From Bacillota bacterium (lineage in GTDB: Bacteria > Bacillota > Clostridia > Tissierellales > Peptoniphilaceae): DNA of 23,694 bases. Below are positions 1 through 7,329 of this stretch, one piece after another. Numbering within the stretch: the first letter of the stretch is position 1; each line of letters starts with the position of its first letter. A program made the translations under genes and the position numbers. The notes under the pieces are model-generated. The model saw only the letters and a program-made list of their open reading frames with translations. It had not been told where the DNA came from and did no database searches. The stretch is taken from positions 1 through 23,694 of the forward strand of contig JAEZZB010000009.1 of the NCBI GenBank assembly GCA_023442495.1, written 5' to 3'.

Positions 1-257
1 TACATTAACACTTTAATAATCGCCATTAAAATATTAACCACAATAGAATTACCGGCCTGCTTATATAGTTTACTTGAGGTGCAATTTTTTCTTCTTGGAT
101 GTACTCCTTCTAGTTTATCTATATCACAGTCATCAAAGCCCATGAGCCTTAGACATTCTCTTTCTGTTAAATACCATAACATTTCTGCTATCTCTCTGAA
201 AGTTTCATTATTAACTTTTGTTCTCATCAATTTCACACATGTTTTAAATTTCATCAT
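1..257 (-). pseudogene. C-terminal remnant of a DNA (cytosine-5) methyltransferase, runs off the window edge
   Basis: Translating the minus strand from the ATGATG at 257-252 gives about 84 residues that are open to the window edge. They contain the C5-methyltransferase motif IX-like segment LTERECLRLMGF and the motif X segment LYKQAGNSIVV followed by a hydrophobic helix, which is how type II or phage-type Dcm enzymes end. The catalytic PCQ loop, the SAM-binding motifs and the target-recognition domain, roughly 250 residues, are missing upstream. The frame is closed by a TAA a few codons before the ATG, so this is a 5'-truncated relic and not a working gene. The first 20 or so residues do not look like methyltransferase and may come from the rearrangement. 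Its start overlaps the end of the zinc-ribbon remnant by 14 bases. The identification rests on the two motifs; the true stop lies at or just beyond base 1. Confidence 0.72.
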
Positions 258-495
258 ATTTCTTTTTTAATTTATCCATGTAGTCAAGGTCAATCCACTC
301 CTCGCTAAAGCCACAAGAAGTGCAAATATACCTATCTACAGACACTGCCGACATAATTGTATGGCCAGTCATTATATTATTTCCAGTTCCATAAGCTCCA
401 GCAGATCCTGCACAAACGTTTTTTAATGATATTGGATTATTATTCATATATTCCTTTACTAGTTTTACCTTGAATTCTTTTGTGTATTCTGGCAT
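244..495 (-). pseudogene. Chimeric ORF: IS3-family OrfA start fused to the tail of a small zinc-ribbon protein
   Basis: The first ~28 residues (MPEYTKEFKVKLVKEYMNNN and a few more) look like the beginning of an IS3-family OrfA transposase helix-turn-helix subunit. From about residue 29 the protein changes to a different family, with AYGTGNNIMTGHTIM, a single CTSC knuckle and SEEWIDLDYMDKL at the end. I recognise this type of ending from small clostridial zinc-ribbon proteins of unknown function, which normally also carry an N-terminal CxxC; that first knuckle is absent here. The reading frame is intact across the junction (about position 412) and has a GGAGGGG ribosome binding site supplied by the IS end. 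A protein could be made, but it is most simply read as debris of an insertion plus deletion. The fusion is visible in the sequence; the family assignments are from memory of motifs. Confidence 0.6.
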
Positions 496-540
496 ACAAA
501 AACCCCTCCATCCGTATTCCGGATTTTGGGGTTCAGTTCA
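412..540 (-). mobile_element. End fragment of an IS3-family (IS150-like) insertion sequence
   Basis: Read on the minus strand from 540, the sequence begins TGAACTGAACCCCAAAATCC, resembling the terminal inverted repeat of IS150-group IS3 elements, and an OrfA-like start codon follows about 45 bases inside. Only about 129 bases remain. There is no OrfB integrase with a DDE motif and no opposite end in the window, so the element is dead. It sits 22 bases past the lysS stop codon, placing the insertion at the boundary between core and accessory DNA. Confidence 0.55.
498..533 (-). terminator. Rho-independent terminator after lysS, inside the IS end
   Basis: On the minus strand AACCCC (533-528) pairs with GGGGTT (506-501) and an inner ATCCG/CGGAT stem (524-520 with 514-510) closes a five-base loop; a 3x3 internal bulge separates the two stems. 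The outer stem runs into a T tract. It lies 30 bases downstream of the lysS stop, so it can end the lysS transcript. It also lies just inside the IS end, where such hairpins often block read-through into the transposase. Confidence 0.65.
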
Positions 541-562
541 ATACACTTGTCTCTTTATATTT

Positions 563-2488
563 CTAATACAATTTAGCACCTGCAGGAATGTTTGAATCAA
601 GCATCAAAAGATTTAATCCTTCTCTACCATTGTATTCATATACTGCAGAAATTAACATGCCTTGTGATGGTATTCCCATCATTTTCCTTTCTGGTAAGTT
701 CACTATTGCAACTGCTGTCTTACCAATTAATTCTTCAGGACTATAATAATCTTTAATTCCTGAAAGTATTGTTCTTTCAACACCTGATCCATCATCTAAA
801 GTGAATTTCAACAATTTCTTAGACTTTGGAACTTCTTCACAATTTAATATTTTCACAACTCTAAAATCAGATTTTGAGAATGTATCAAAGTCAACAAAAT
901 CCTCAAATAATGGTTCAACTTTCACTTTTGATAAATCTAACTTTGGTTCTTGAGTTGTGGTTTCTGTATTCGCAATTACTTCAGTATTTGCAATTTGTTC
1001 TTCAATTTGAGCTTTTTCGTGTGCTATTGGTTTCATCGTTGGGAATAAAAGCACATCTCTAATAGTTGTTTGATTTGTTAGAAACATTACTATTCTATCA
1101 ATGCCCATTCCAAGTCCACCCGTTGGTGGAAGACCTACTTCAATAGCATTTAAGAAATCTTCATCAAATAAATTAGCTTCTTCATCTCCAGCTTTCCTTA
1201 ATTCTAATTGATGTTCAAATCTTGATCTTTGATCTTCTGCGTCATTTAATTCACTAAATGCATTTGCAATTTCCTTACCCATTACAAAAGCTTCAAATCT
1301 TTGAGTCATGTCTGGATTTTTGTGATTTCTCTTTGCAAGCGGTGAAATTTCTACTGGATATTGAGTAATAAATGTTGGCTGAATTAATTTATCTTCTACA
1401 TATTCTTCAAAGAATGAATTTATTATATTACCTAATTTATCAGTAGCTTTTACTTCGATATTATGTTTTTTTGCAAGTTCCTTAGCTTGTTGATAATCTT
1501 TTATCTCATTAAAATCAATGCCTGAATATTCCTTAATAGCATCAACCATTGTTATACGTCTCCAAGGGGTTGTAAAGTCTAAAACTGTACCTTGGTAATC
1601 AACTGTATTCCCTCCATTAACCTTTTGGTTAACTGCAAGTACCATATCTTCTGTAATTGACATCATATCATTATAGTCAGCATAAGCTTGATATAATTCC
1701 ATAGCTGTATATTCAGGATTATGAGTAGCATCCATACCTTCATTTCTAAACATACGACCCATTTCATAAACTTTATCAAATCCCCCAACTATTAGTCTCT
1801 TTAGATATAGTTCGTTAGCTATTCTTAGATACATATCAATATCGAGTGTATTATGATGTGTTATAAATGGTCTAGCTGTTGCACCACCAGCAATTGTATT
1901 TAATATAGGAGTTTCCACTTCAAGGAAATCTCTATTATCTAGAAATTCTCTAATTGAAGAAAGTATTTTTGTTCTCTTTTTAAAAACTTCTTTAACTTCT
2001 GGATTTACTATTAAATCAACATATCTTTGACGATATCTTAAATCCATGTCCTTTAAGCCATGGAATTTTTCTGGCAAAATTTGTAATGATTTAGTAAGTA
2101 ATTTAAAATCTTTAGTTAATACTGATATTTCACCCGTTTGTGTTTTTATTATTTCTCCTTCAAAATATGCGATATCACCTAAATCAAATTCTTTAGTTTT
2201 ATTATATAATTCTTTTCCTAATACATTTTCTCTGTTAAAAACTTGTATTCTTCCTGATGAATCTTGTAATGAAAAGAAATTAATTTTACCAAAGACTCTT
2301 TTTGCTAAAATACGTCCGGCAACTTTTACTGTTTTGCCTTCGTATTCATCAAATTTATCAATTATATCTTGAGCTTTTGTATCTATATCAATTTTTTCGA
2401 TGATATGAGGATTATTTCCACTTTCTTTTAAATTTCTTAACTTATCTCTTTTAATTTGAAGCATCTCATTGATATTTAATTCTGCCAT
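563..2488 (-). CDS. lysS: Lysine--tRNA ligase (class II) with a C-terminal tRNA-binding domain
   Basis: Charges tRNA-Lys with lysine in the cytoplasm. Residues 1-140 form the anticodon-binding OB fold. The class II catalytic core follows: motif 1 near 176-200, motif 2 with RMFRNEGMD at 245-253, and motif 3 GLGMGIDRIVMF at 458-469. An ordinary bacterial LysRS ends near residue 490. Here a polar linker (about 490-533) leads to a 108-residue EMAPII/Trbp111-like OB domain (534-641). It contains DFRVVKILNCEEVPKSKKLL, LSGIKDYYSPEELIGK and SQGML, the same arrangement as the C-terminus of many bacterial MetRS and as CsaA. At 641 residues the protein is roughly 140 longer than the usual ~500. It is last in a row after greA (11-base gap), with AGGAG in front of the ATG. 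The LysRS identity is certain and the appended domain is clear; its effect on tRNA capture is inferred. Confidence 0.96.
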   Translation of the reverse strand: MAELNINEMLQIKRDKLRNLKESGNNPHIIEKIDIDTKAQDIIDKFDEYEGKTVKVAGRILAKRVFGKINFFSLQDSSGRIQVFNRENVLGKELYNKTKEFDLGDIAYFEGEIIKTQTGEISVLTKDFKLLTKSLQILPEKFHGLKDMDLRYRQRYVDLIVNPEVKEVFKKRTKILSSIREFLDNRDFLEVETPILNTIAGGATARPFITHHNTLDIDMYLRIANELYLKRLIVGGFDKVYEMGRMFRNEGMDATHNPEYTAMELYQAYADYNDMMSITEDMVLAVNQKVNGGNTVDYQGTVLDFTTPWRRITMVDAIKEYSGIDFNEIKDYQQAKELAKKHNIEVKATDKLGNIINSFFEEYVEDKLIQPTFITQYPVEISPLAKRNHKNPDMTQRFEAFVMGKEIANAFSELNDAEDQRSRFEHQLELRKAGDEEANLFDEDFLNAIEVGLPPTGGLGMGIDRIVMFLTNQTTIRDVLLFPTMKPIAHEKAQIEEQIANTEVIANTETTTQEPKLDLSKVKVEPLFEDFVDFDTFSKSDFRVVKILNCEEVPKSKKLLKFTLDDGSGVERTILSGIKDYYSPEELIGKTAVAIVNLPERKMMGIPSQGMLISAVYEYNGREGLNLLMLDSNIPAGAKLY

Positions 2489-2499
2489 TTCTACTCCTA

Positions 2500-2979
2500 T
2501 TATCTTATAATTTCTAATATTTCATAATGTAGATTATTATTCTTTGTCTTGACGTCTACAACGTCCCCTTCTTTAGCATTCAATAAAGCTTTCCCAAGTG
2601 GAGATTCATTTGAAATTAAATTTTCATCCACATTCGCTTCTATAGTTCCAACAATTTTAAGTTCAAGCTCTCTGCCTTTAACATTTTCTTTAATTCGAAC
2701 TTTATCACCAATAGAAACATGCTTATTATCAGCGTCTGATTTTACCTTTATAATCTCCGCTCTATTTAATTGTTGTTCTATTCTTATTATATCAGCTTCT
2801 ACCTTAGCTTGTTCATCTTTTGCTTCATCGTATTCAGCATTTTCAGATAGGTCACCAAAACCTCTAGCTATTTTTATCTTCTCAGATACTTCAGCTCTTT
2901 TTTGAGTAATTAAATATTCTAATTCTTGTTGTAACTCATCATATTTTTCTTGAGTTAATAATACTTTTTCATTTCCCAT
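2500..2979 (-). CDS. greA: Transcription elongation factor GreA
   Basis: Binds the secondary channel of RNA polymerase and stimulates cleavage of backtracked transcripts, allowing arrested elongation complexes to resume. The 159-residue length matches the family. The N-terminal coiled coil (about 1-75) contains GFGDLSENAEYDEAKDEQ, whose acidic tip supplies the metal-coordinating residues. The C-terminal FKBP-like domain contains ISNESPLGKALLNAKEGDVV. An AAAGGAG ribosome binding site precedes the ATG. It lies between the metallophosphoesterase (11-base gap) and lysS (11-base gap); greA-lysS adjacency is common in Firmicutes and suggests co-transcription. Confidence 0.97.
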   Translation of the reverse strand: MGNEKVLLTQEKYDELQQELEYLITQKRAEVSEKIKIARGFGDLSENAEYDEAKDEQAKVEADIIRIEQQLNRAEIIKVKSDADNKHVSIGDKVRIKENVKGRELELKIVGTIEANVDENLISNESPLGKALLNAKEGDVVDVKTKNNNLHYEILEIIR

Positions 2980-2990
2980 TTTTACTCCTT

Positions 2991-3683
2991 TTACGAAATC
3001 AAAGTTGGCTTAAAGTCGATAAAGTCACTAGCTACAAAATAATATCTAATTCCATTTATTTCTTTATTAGGCATCTTAAAACCTTGATTTCCATGTATAT
3101 GTCCATATATTACTTTTTTTATATTATATTTTATAAATATTTCTTCAAATTCATTCGGAATATAGTTTCTGTTGAAAGGTGGATAATGCATAATTGCAAT
3201 AATCTCATCATAATCTTTATTTTTGCTAATAGCATCATTGATAGATATTTCAAGTCTAATTAATTCTCTTTGAAATACTTTTTCATCTTCTTCATTAAAT
3301 CCAACACTATCTCTACTCTCCCAACCTCTAGTTCCGACTATCAAAGTGTCTTGGTATCTATATGAATTATTTTGTAAAAATAGTATACTTTTATATCCCA
3401 AATTATTTAGTTTATTTAATGAAGCCCACCAGTAATCATGATTTCCTTTTAGAATAATTTTAGTACCATTTAATTTTTCAATCCTATCCAAATCAAGTTT
3501 TGCATCTTCCAATTTCATTGCCCATGAAATATCTCCTGGAAGTAGAACTAAATCATCTTCTTTGATATATTTATTCCAATTATTAAATATCTTATATTCG
3601 TAATTATCCCAATTTCCACCAAAAACGGACATGTCTTTTTCTTTTGTTATATCTAAATGTAAATCCGCCATTGCAAAAATCAT
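2991..3683 (-). CDS. Calcineurin-like metallophosphoesterase (COG1768-like)
   Basis: A 230-residue single-domain protein of the dinuclear metallophosphoesterase fold. All metal motifs are present in order: DLH (D7, H9), GD (G50-D51), GNHDYWW (80-86), MHYPP with H166, and GHIHG (194-198). Its close similarity class appears to be the predicted phosphohydrolases often annotated as serine/threonine phosphatase or COG1768; the substrate is unknown. There is no signal peptide, so it should be cytoplasmic. ACGAGG precedes the ATG. It is the first gene after a hairpin that separates it from the PC4-like gene, and is followed closely by greA and lysS. The fold is certain from motifs; the function is open. 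Confidence 0.85.
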   Translation of the reverse strand: MIFAMADLHLDITKEKDMSVFGGNWDNYEYKIFNNWNKYIKEDDLVLLPGDISWAMKLEDAKLDLDRIEKLNGTKIILKGNHDYWWASLNKLNNLGYKSILFLQNNSYRYQDTLIVGTRGWESRDSVGFNEEDEKVFQRELIRLEISINDAISKNKDYDEIIAIMHYPPFNRNYIPNEFEEIFIKYNIKKVIYGHIHGNQGFKMPNKEINGIRYYFVASDFIDFKPTLIS

Positions 3684-3703
3684 AATTTCCTCGTCTTATT
3701 ATT

Positions 3704-3731
3704 AAAAGACCTATCAAAGAATAGGCCTTTT
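3704..3731 (-). terminator. Hairpin between the PC4-like gene and the metallophosphoesterase gene
   Basis: On the minus strand AAAAGGCCTAT (3731-3721), a six-base loop and ATAGGTCTTTT (3714-3704) form an 11-base-pair stem with one G-U pair. It begins three bases after the PC4-like stop codon and ends in a short T run. It probably reduces read-through into the metallophosphoesterase-greA-lysS genes. The T tract is short, so termination may be partial. Confidence 0.6.
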
Positions 3732-3733
3732 AG

Positions 3734-3958
3734 TTAATTGTTAAATTCTTGTTCTAAAATTTCTTTCAAAGCTTTTGCTTCTTCTTCCGTAAGCGTAATA
3801 CCTTTACTCATACGAGTATGATCTTGATTCCAATCTCTTAAATCAAATTTTCCTGGTCTTTCATTCCATGAGACGATGTTTAATTCTTTTTTCCACCCCT
3901 TTTCATTAACAGAAAGCACGCCGAGATTTTCTATAATTTCAAACTTTAATTCTGCCAT
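3734..3958 (-). CDS. ydbC: PC4/YdbC-like single-stranded nucleic-acid-binding protein
   Basis: A 74-residue protein matching the bacterial PC4-like family typified by YdbC. The visible pattern is a short basic beta-rich domain (LKFEIIENLGVLS, WKKELNIVSWNERPGKFDLRDW), then a C-terminal helix with TEEEAKALKEIL. The family binds single-stranded DNA or RNA and is related to the eukaryotic coactivator PC4; the cellular role in bacteria is poorly defined. I place the start at the second in-frame ATG (3958): a GGAGG site (3967-3963) sits 4 bases upstream, and a -35/-10 promoter pair at 4007-3979 would put the transcript start near 3972. The longer start at 3988 would put the promoter -10 inside the coding sequence. 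It forms a short unit of its own, followed by a hairpin. Confidence 0.82.
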   Translation of the reverse strand: MAELKFEIIENLGVLSVNEKGWKKELNIVSWNERPGKFDLRDWNQDHTRMSKGITLTEEEAKALKEILEQEFNN

Positions 3959-3978
3959 AAGCCCTCCATACTTGGAAT

Positions 3979-4007
3979 AGGATATCATTTTTTCACATAA
4001 ATGTCAA
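3979..4007 (-). promoter_or_regulatory. Sigma-A-type promoter of the PC4-like gene
   Basis: On the minus strand a perfect TTGACA (4007-4002) is followed by a 17-base spacer and TATCCT (3984-3979), with a TG one base upstream of the -10. The expected transcription start lies about 14 bases ahead of the ATG at 3958, leaving just enough leader for the GGAGG site. Confidence 0.7.
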
Positions 4008-4071
4008 ATAAATGTGTATTTAACTACATTTTTAGTAAAATTAAAACATAAAATAAACTTTTATTTTATTA

Positions 4072-4104
4072 ATATCATACTATGATATGAGTCCTATGAC
4101 ATAG
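4072..4104. repeat. Two adjacent short palindromes in the gap downstream of the TPM gene
   Basis: ATATCATA-C-TATGATAT (4072-4088) is a perfect 17-base inverted repeat. Five bases later CTATG-A-CATAG (4094-4104) is another. They lie in the 210-base non-coding stretch between the TPM gene's stop (4169) and the PC4-like start (3958), about 65-125 bases upstream of the PC4-like promoter. They could be protein-binding half sites, or they could fold in the TPM gene's 3' RNA. The DNA is AT-rich enough that chance is a real possibility, although the GC-containing arms make it less likely. Confidence 0.35.
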
Positions 4105-4128
4105 TCTATACTTCTTTCAGATTTATTA

Positions 4129-4155
4129 AAAATTATATTTTAGTATTATAATTTT
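4129..4155 (-). terminator. Weak AT-only hairpin after the TPM gene
   Basis: On the minus strand AAAATTATA and TATAATTTT form a nine-pair all-AT stem around a nine-base loop, followed by a short T run, 14 bases past the stop codon of the TPM gene. It could act as a weak terminator of the three-gene membrane operon. The lack of any GC pair keeps confidence low. A further AT-only inverted repeat (ATAAAATAAA / TTTATTTTAT) lies near 4049-4070. Confidence 0.3.
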
Positions 4156-4168
4156 AGATTTTCAATTA

Positions 4169-4981
4169 TTAAAATTTTTTACCACTTCCAGTAAAAGTTC
4201 CTCCTCTTGCAGATTTATGTGTGGTAGATGTAGGATTACTACTATTATTTCCTATACTTGAACCTGTATTTCTTCTAATTAAATTTCTAACTGAACTACT
4301 ATTATAAAAAACATCTTTTACTAAAAGATTTTCCATATTCGTAGCAGACATTAATGAAAAAACTCTTTTTGTAGGTGTAGATTTTGCTGATTTAGAAAAA
4401 ATTGGTTTTGATCCAAAAAATCCTAATACACTTGCTCCAAAAGCGATTAATATATCTTGTAATTTTATTGATTTTTCATGTATTATTTCCAAACCTGTTT
4501 TTACACCTTCTTTAAAAAATCTATTTACTATGCTATAGTAATCATCTAATAATTGATTAGGTTTAGATCTGATCATAGGTGCAATTACATCAATTAATTC
4601 TTCTTGTCTGGAATCATCCATTATCTTGATTGCATAATCACCAGATGCTGTAATATAAATTTCACTATTGTACATATCGATAAGTAATAATATTCCATTT
4701 TTATCAATTCCTACTCTTTGATACAATAACTCATCTGAAAGTTCTCTTGAAGTATATGAATGAGATTCATTTACTGTATAAATATAAACTGGTACATTAT
4801 ATTGACTTGATAAAGAATTAAAATAATTATTTTTTTCTCTTTCTATATTGTCATCAAATAAATTTGCATAATCTTCAATATAGTTGCCATCAAATTTATA
4901 ATCATCTCTAATTGCATATGCATTTGATATATTTAAGGTCAGTAAAAATACTGTTATAATTAAGAAAAATTTTTTTACCAT
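4169..4981 (-). CDS. ydjH: TPM-domain membrane-associated protein (YdjH/YgcG-like)
   Basis: A 270-residue exported or membrane-anchored protein. Residues 1-23 form a signal peptide (MVKKFFLIITVFLLT... ending A-Y-A). A TPM domain (about 30-165) follows, with YIEDYANLF at its start and GILLLIDMYNSEIYI in the middle. A weakly hydrophobic helix (about 175-190) may be a membrane segment. The C-terminus is serine, threonine and glycine rich and ends GTFTGSGKKF, a style of ending common in TPM proteins. In Bacillus subtilis the TPM protein YdjH works with YdjG to bring the flotillin-like YdjI to the membrane. Here the start codon overlaps the stop of the zinc-ribbon partner by seven bases and has GGAGGTT upstream, consistent with translational coupling. 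The assignment rests on domain and neighbourhood; sequence identity to YdjH could not be measured. Confidence 0.75.
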   Translation of the reverse strand: MVKKFFLIITVFLLTLNISNAYAIRDDYKFDGNYIEDYANLFDDNIEREKNNYFNSLSSQYNVPVYIYTVNESHSYTSRELSDELLYQRVGIDKNGILLLIDMYNSEIYITASGDYAIKIMDDSRQEELIDVIAPMIRSKPNQLLDDYYSIVNRFFKEGVKTGLEIIHEKSIKLQDILIAFGASVLGFFGSKPIFSKSAKSTPTKRVFSLMSATNMENLLVKDVFYNSSSVRNLIRRNTGSSIGNNSSNPTSTTHKSARGGTFTGSGKKF

Positions 4982-6087
4982 AGGAAATAACCTCCTATAA
5001 GTGTCAATATAAAAATTATTATCGCAGTAATGAATTGATCTCTCATTAAAAGCTTTTTGTCAATAGGTAGCTCTCCATAAAATTTAGAAGTTTGTCCATT
5101 CATAGTGTAAACATAAATATTATTGTTGTACTTGTATGTTAGAATCCATGTAGGAAGCAAAACATATTTCCATTTTCTATCAGTTTCTTCTATTTTGTTG
5201 CTCATTAAACTAACTCGTTCATATTTGGATATAATATTTTTTAGAATACCATTTTTATATTCTTGAAGTCTTGTGTCAATAATTGGCGCAAGATCTTTTT
5301 TTTCGATATCATATATTTCAGAGAAAAATCCATTTAAATAATAAAAATTAAAATCTACTTTTTCTGCAAAATTATAAGGTGTTATTGAGTCCAAATTAGT
5401 TCTATCAACTTTAGTATAGGCAAGCTCAGATACTCCATCAATTTTTACACTTCCTGTTGTATCAATATTAAATTCATTTGTAGTTTTTATTTCATAATCT
5501 CCAGAAACATGTGTTTCATCATTGTAACCTTTGCCTCTTACATCTATATCATAATCTACATTTACAGACCAATATGGTAAATATATACCAGTAATTTTTT
5601 CTAATTGAGAACTTGAATAAAAAGATTTTGGAACATATCTTTTTGACTTTGCCCATTTCAAGAAATTTTCTTTTGCTTGCTTTTCTGAAATCTTGAATGG
5701 TATTAAATAATCCGGTCTAAATTTATCTATTGCTCTTTCCGTGATTACTACTGGACTATGACAATAGTAGCAAAATGTAGTAAGAGTTGTGCCATCGGTT
5801 ACAACTTCTGCACCACAATTATTACAAATATAGCCATGTATTATTTCACTATTGATATCTTCACTTTTATTTTCATGATTTTTTTTAGATTCTAACGATT
5901 CATATAATTGTTCATGATTTACTTCTTCTACAGTTTTTTCTATTTTATCAGGATTATTTTTTAAGTATAAATCGATTTCTTCTTTTGTAAAAGTAGATTT
6001 ACAATATTCACATGTAAGTTTTGCTTTTTCTGGTTTATATATTAATGAACCTGCACAATTGGGACATTTATATGAATAAACAGACAT
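4975..6087 (-). CDS. ydjG: Zinc-ribbon membrane protein (YdjG-like)
   Basis: A 370-residue protein with two TFIIB-type zinc ribbons: C8/C11/C26/C29 and C88/C91/C106/C109. A charged linker separates them, then comes a long mixed alpha/beta region (about 120-340) including GIYLPYWSVNVDYDIDVRG. A single C-terminal membrane helix lies at about 350-369 (FITAIIIFILTLIGGYF). This architecture matches Bacillus YdjG, which with the TPM protein forms the membrane platform for the SPFH protein. The gene follows the SPFH gene by nine bases and overlaps the TPM gene, so all three are one transcript. The eight cysteines are intact. The molecular activity is unknown. Confidence 0.78.
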   Translation of the reverse strand: MSVYSYKCPNCAGSLIYKPEKAKLTCEYCKSTFTKEEIDLYLKNNPDKIEKTVEEVNHEQLYESLESKKNHENKSEDINSEIIHGYICNNCGAEVVTDGTTLTTFCYYCHSPVVITERAIDKFRPDYLIPFKISEKQAKENFLKWAKSKRYVPKSFYSSSQLEKITGIYLPYWSVNVDYDIDVRGKGYNDETHVSGDYEIKTTNEFNIDTTGSVKIDGVSELAYTKVDRTNLDSITPYNFAEKVDFNFYYLNGFFSEIYDIEKKDLAPIIDTRLQEYKNGILKNIISKYERVSLMSNKIEETDRKWKYVLLPTWILTYKYNNNIYVYTMNGQTSKFYGELPIDKKLLMRDQFITAIIIFILTLIGGYFLW

Positions 6088-6096
6088 AATAATTTC

Positions 6097-7305
6097 CTAT
6101 TCTTGAGCTTGACCACAGTTTGGACAGAATTTTGGTTTTTCACCTTCAAACTTGTATCCACAATTACTACAAAAAGTAGCTTTTTGAACTTCAGGTTTTT
6201 TGTTTCCGCAATTTGAACAGAATTTACCAGCATTTAATGAACCACATTCTTCACAAGTCCATGTATCATTAGTATTTGTTTGTTGATTTTGTTGTTTTAT
6301 TTGATTATTAATTTCTTCTTGATTAGATCTTGTCATATCTCCAAAGAAACCACCAGCTGAATTCATTCCCATTCCCATTCCAATGAATGCATTTGCTGAA
6401 CCAGCTTCATTTTTACCTGCTGACTCAAATCCTCTAGCAATTGAACCTTGAACATAACCTTGTCTTACAGATGGATCTTGAAGAATAGCACCTTTATTTC
6501 TTTCCATAAGAATAGATCTTGAATCTTCTGTATAGAAGATTGAATTAATACCTACATTAACAATCTCTACACCTCTTGTATCCATCCATTGATTATCTAA
6601 TACTTCTCTCATATGTCCGCTTAAATCACGACCTTTAGATGGTAATTGTGAGATTTTGATTCCTTCTATTGATAGATTAGATATAGCAGCTTGTAATGCT
6701 TCCATAAATTCAGAATGGAATGAATTTTCAAATTCTTCAGTAGTAAACAATGAAGAACCTTTATTTACAACTTCTTTATAAAATAGTATTGGATCAACTA
6801 CTTTAACTGAATAATTGCCGTGTGCTCTCACTTCTAAATCTAGTCCATAACTAGCATCATAATACATTACAGGATTTGCAGTTCCAAATTTAATATCTCT
6901 AATTTCTTGTAAATTAATATAATAAACTTTTTGTTGTCTTGGAGTAACACCTCCAAATTTAAATCTTTCAAAAGAATCCTTAAATGTTTTACCTAATTCA
7001 CCTTGAAATATTGATGGAGATGTAGAGTTATCTACCTTAAAATAACCTGGTTCCGCACTTGTACTAACTATTTGTCCCCCCTCTACAAGTAACATACATG
7101 TATTTTCAGGTACATGAATTATAGAACCATTTGAAATAACATCACTAAAACCTTTAGTATTTGAATTTCTATTACTATCTTCTCTAAATCTTGAACCAGA
7201 TGTCATAATAACTCCAGATGATAAATTTGAAGGTTTGATAGTTTCTTGCCATTGTTCTGCCAATGTTCCACCAACAGCATCTTTTATAACTTTTAACAAT
7301 CCCAT
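6097..7305 (-). CDS. ydjI: SPFH/flotillin-like protein with C-terminal zinc ribbons (YdjI-like)
   Basis: A 402-residue protein beginning MGLLKVIKDAVGGTLAEQW, the typical start of the YdjI or 'virion core protein-like' SPFH group. The SPFH region spans about residues 40-310. The C-terminus carries zinc-ribbon knuckles (CEECG, CSNCG, CSNCG, CPNCG). In Bacillus subtilis YdjI is recruited to the membrane by YdjG and YdjH and interacts with the stress protein PspA. The start at 7305 is supported by GGGAG seven bases upstream, and by an extended -10 at 7330-7338 that a longer GTG start at 7341 would put inside the coding sequence. It is the first gene of the three-gene operon and diverges from recX. 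No pspA homologue is adjacent. Confidence 0.85.
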   Translation of the reverse strand: MGLLKVIKDAVGGTLAEQWQETIKPSNLSSGVIMTSGSRFREDSNRNSNTKGFSDVISNGSIIHVPENTCMLLVEGGQIVSTSAEPGYFKVDNSTSPSIFQGELGKTFKDSFERFKFGGVTPRQQKVYYINLQEIRDIKFGTANPVMYYDASYGLDLEVRAHGNYSVKVVDPILFYKEVVNKGSSLFTTEEFENSFHSEFMEALQAAISNLSIEGIKISQLPSKGRDLSGHMREVLDNQWMDTRGVEIVNVGINSIFYTEDSRSILMERNKGAILQDPSVRQGYVQGSIARGFESAGKNEAGSANAFIGMGMGMNSAGGFFGDMTRSNQEEINNQIKQQNQQTNTNDTWTCEECGSLNAGKFCSNCGNKKPEVQKATFCSNCGYKFEGEKPKFCPNCGQAQE

Positions 7306-7329
7306 ATTAAAACTCCCTTTTTTATTTTT

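Noticed and set aside
79..270. Plus-strand 63-residue open frame at the left edge
   Set aside because: It is the shadow of the methyltransferase remnant on the minus strand, which carries recognisable motifs.
2489..2990. A T-box or L-box riboswitch controlling lysS
   Set aside because: lysS follows greA by 11 bases with no leader, and the region is fully coding.
3959..3988. Ten extra N-terminal residues on the PC4-like protein from the ATG at 3988
   Set aside because: They overlap a good promoter -10 and contain the GGAGG site of the downstream ATG; the family starts at the later Met.
4049..4070. AT-only inverted repeat ATAAAATAAA/TTTATTTTAT as a terminator
   Set aside because: It has a two-base loop and no GC pairs; in DNA this AT-rich such repeats occur by chance.
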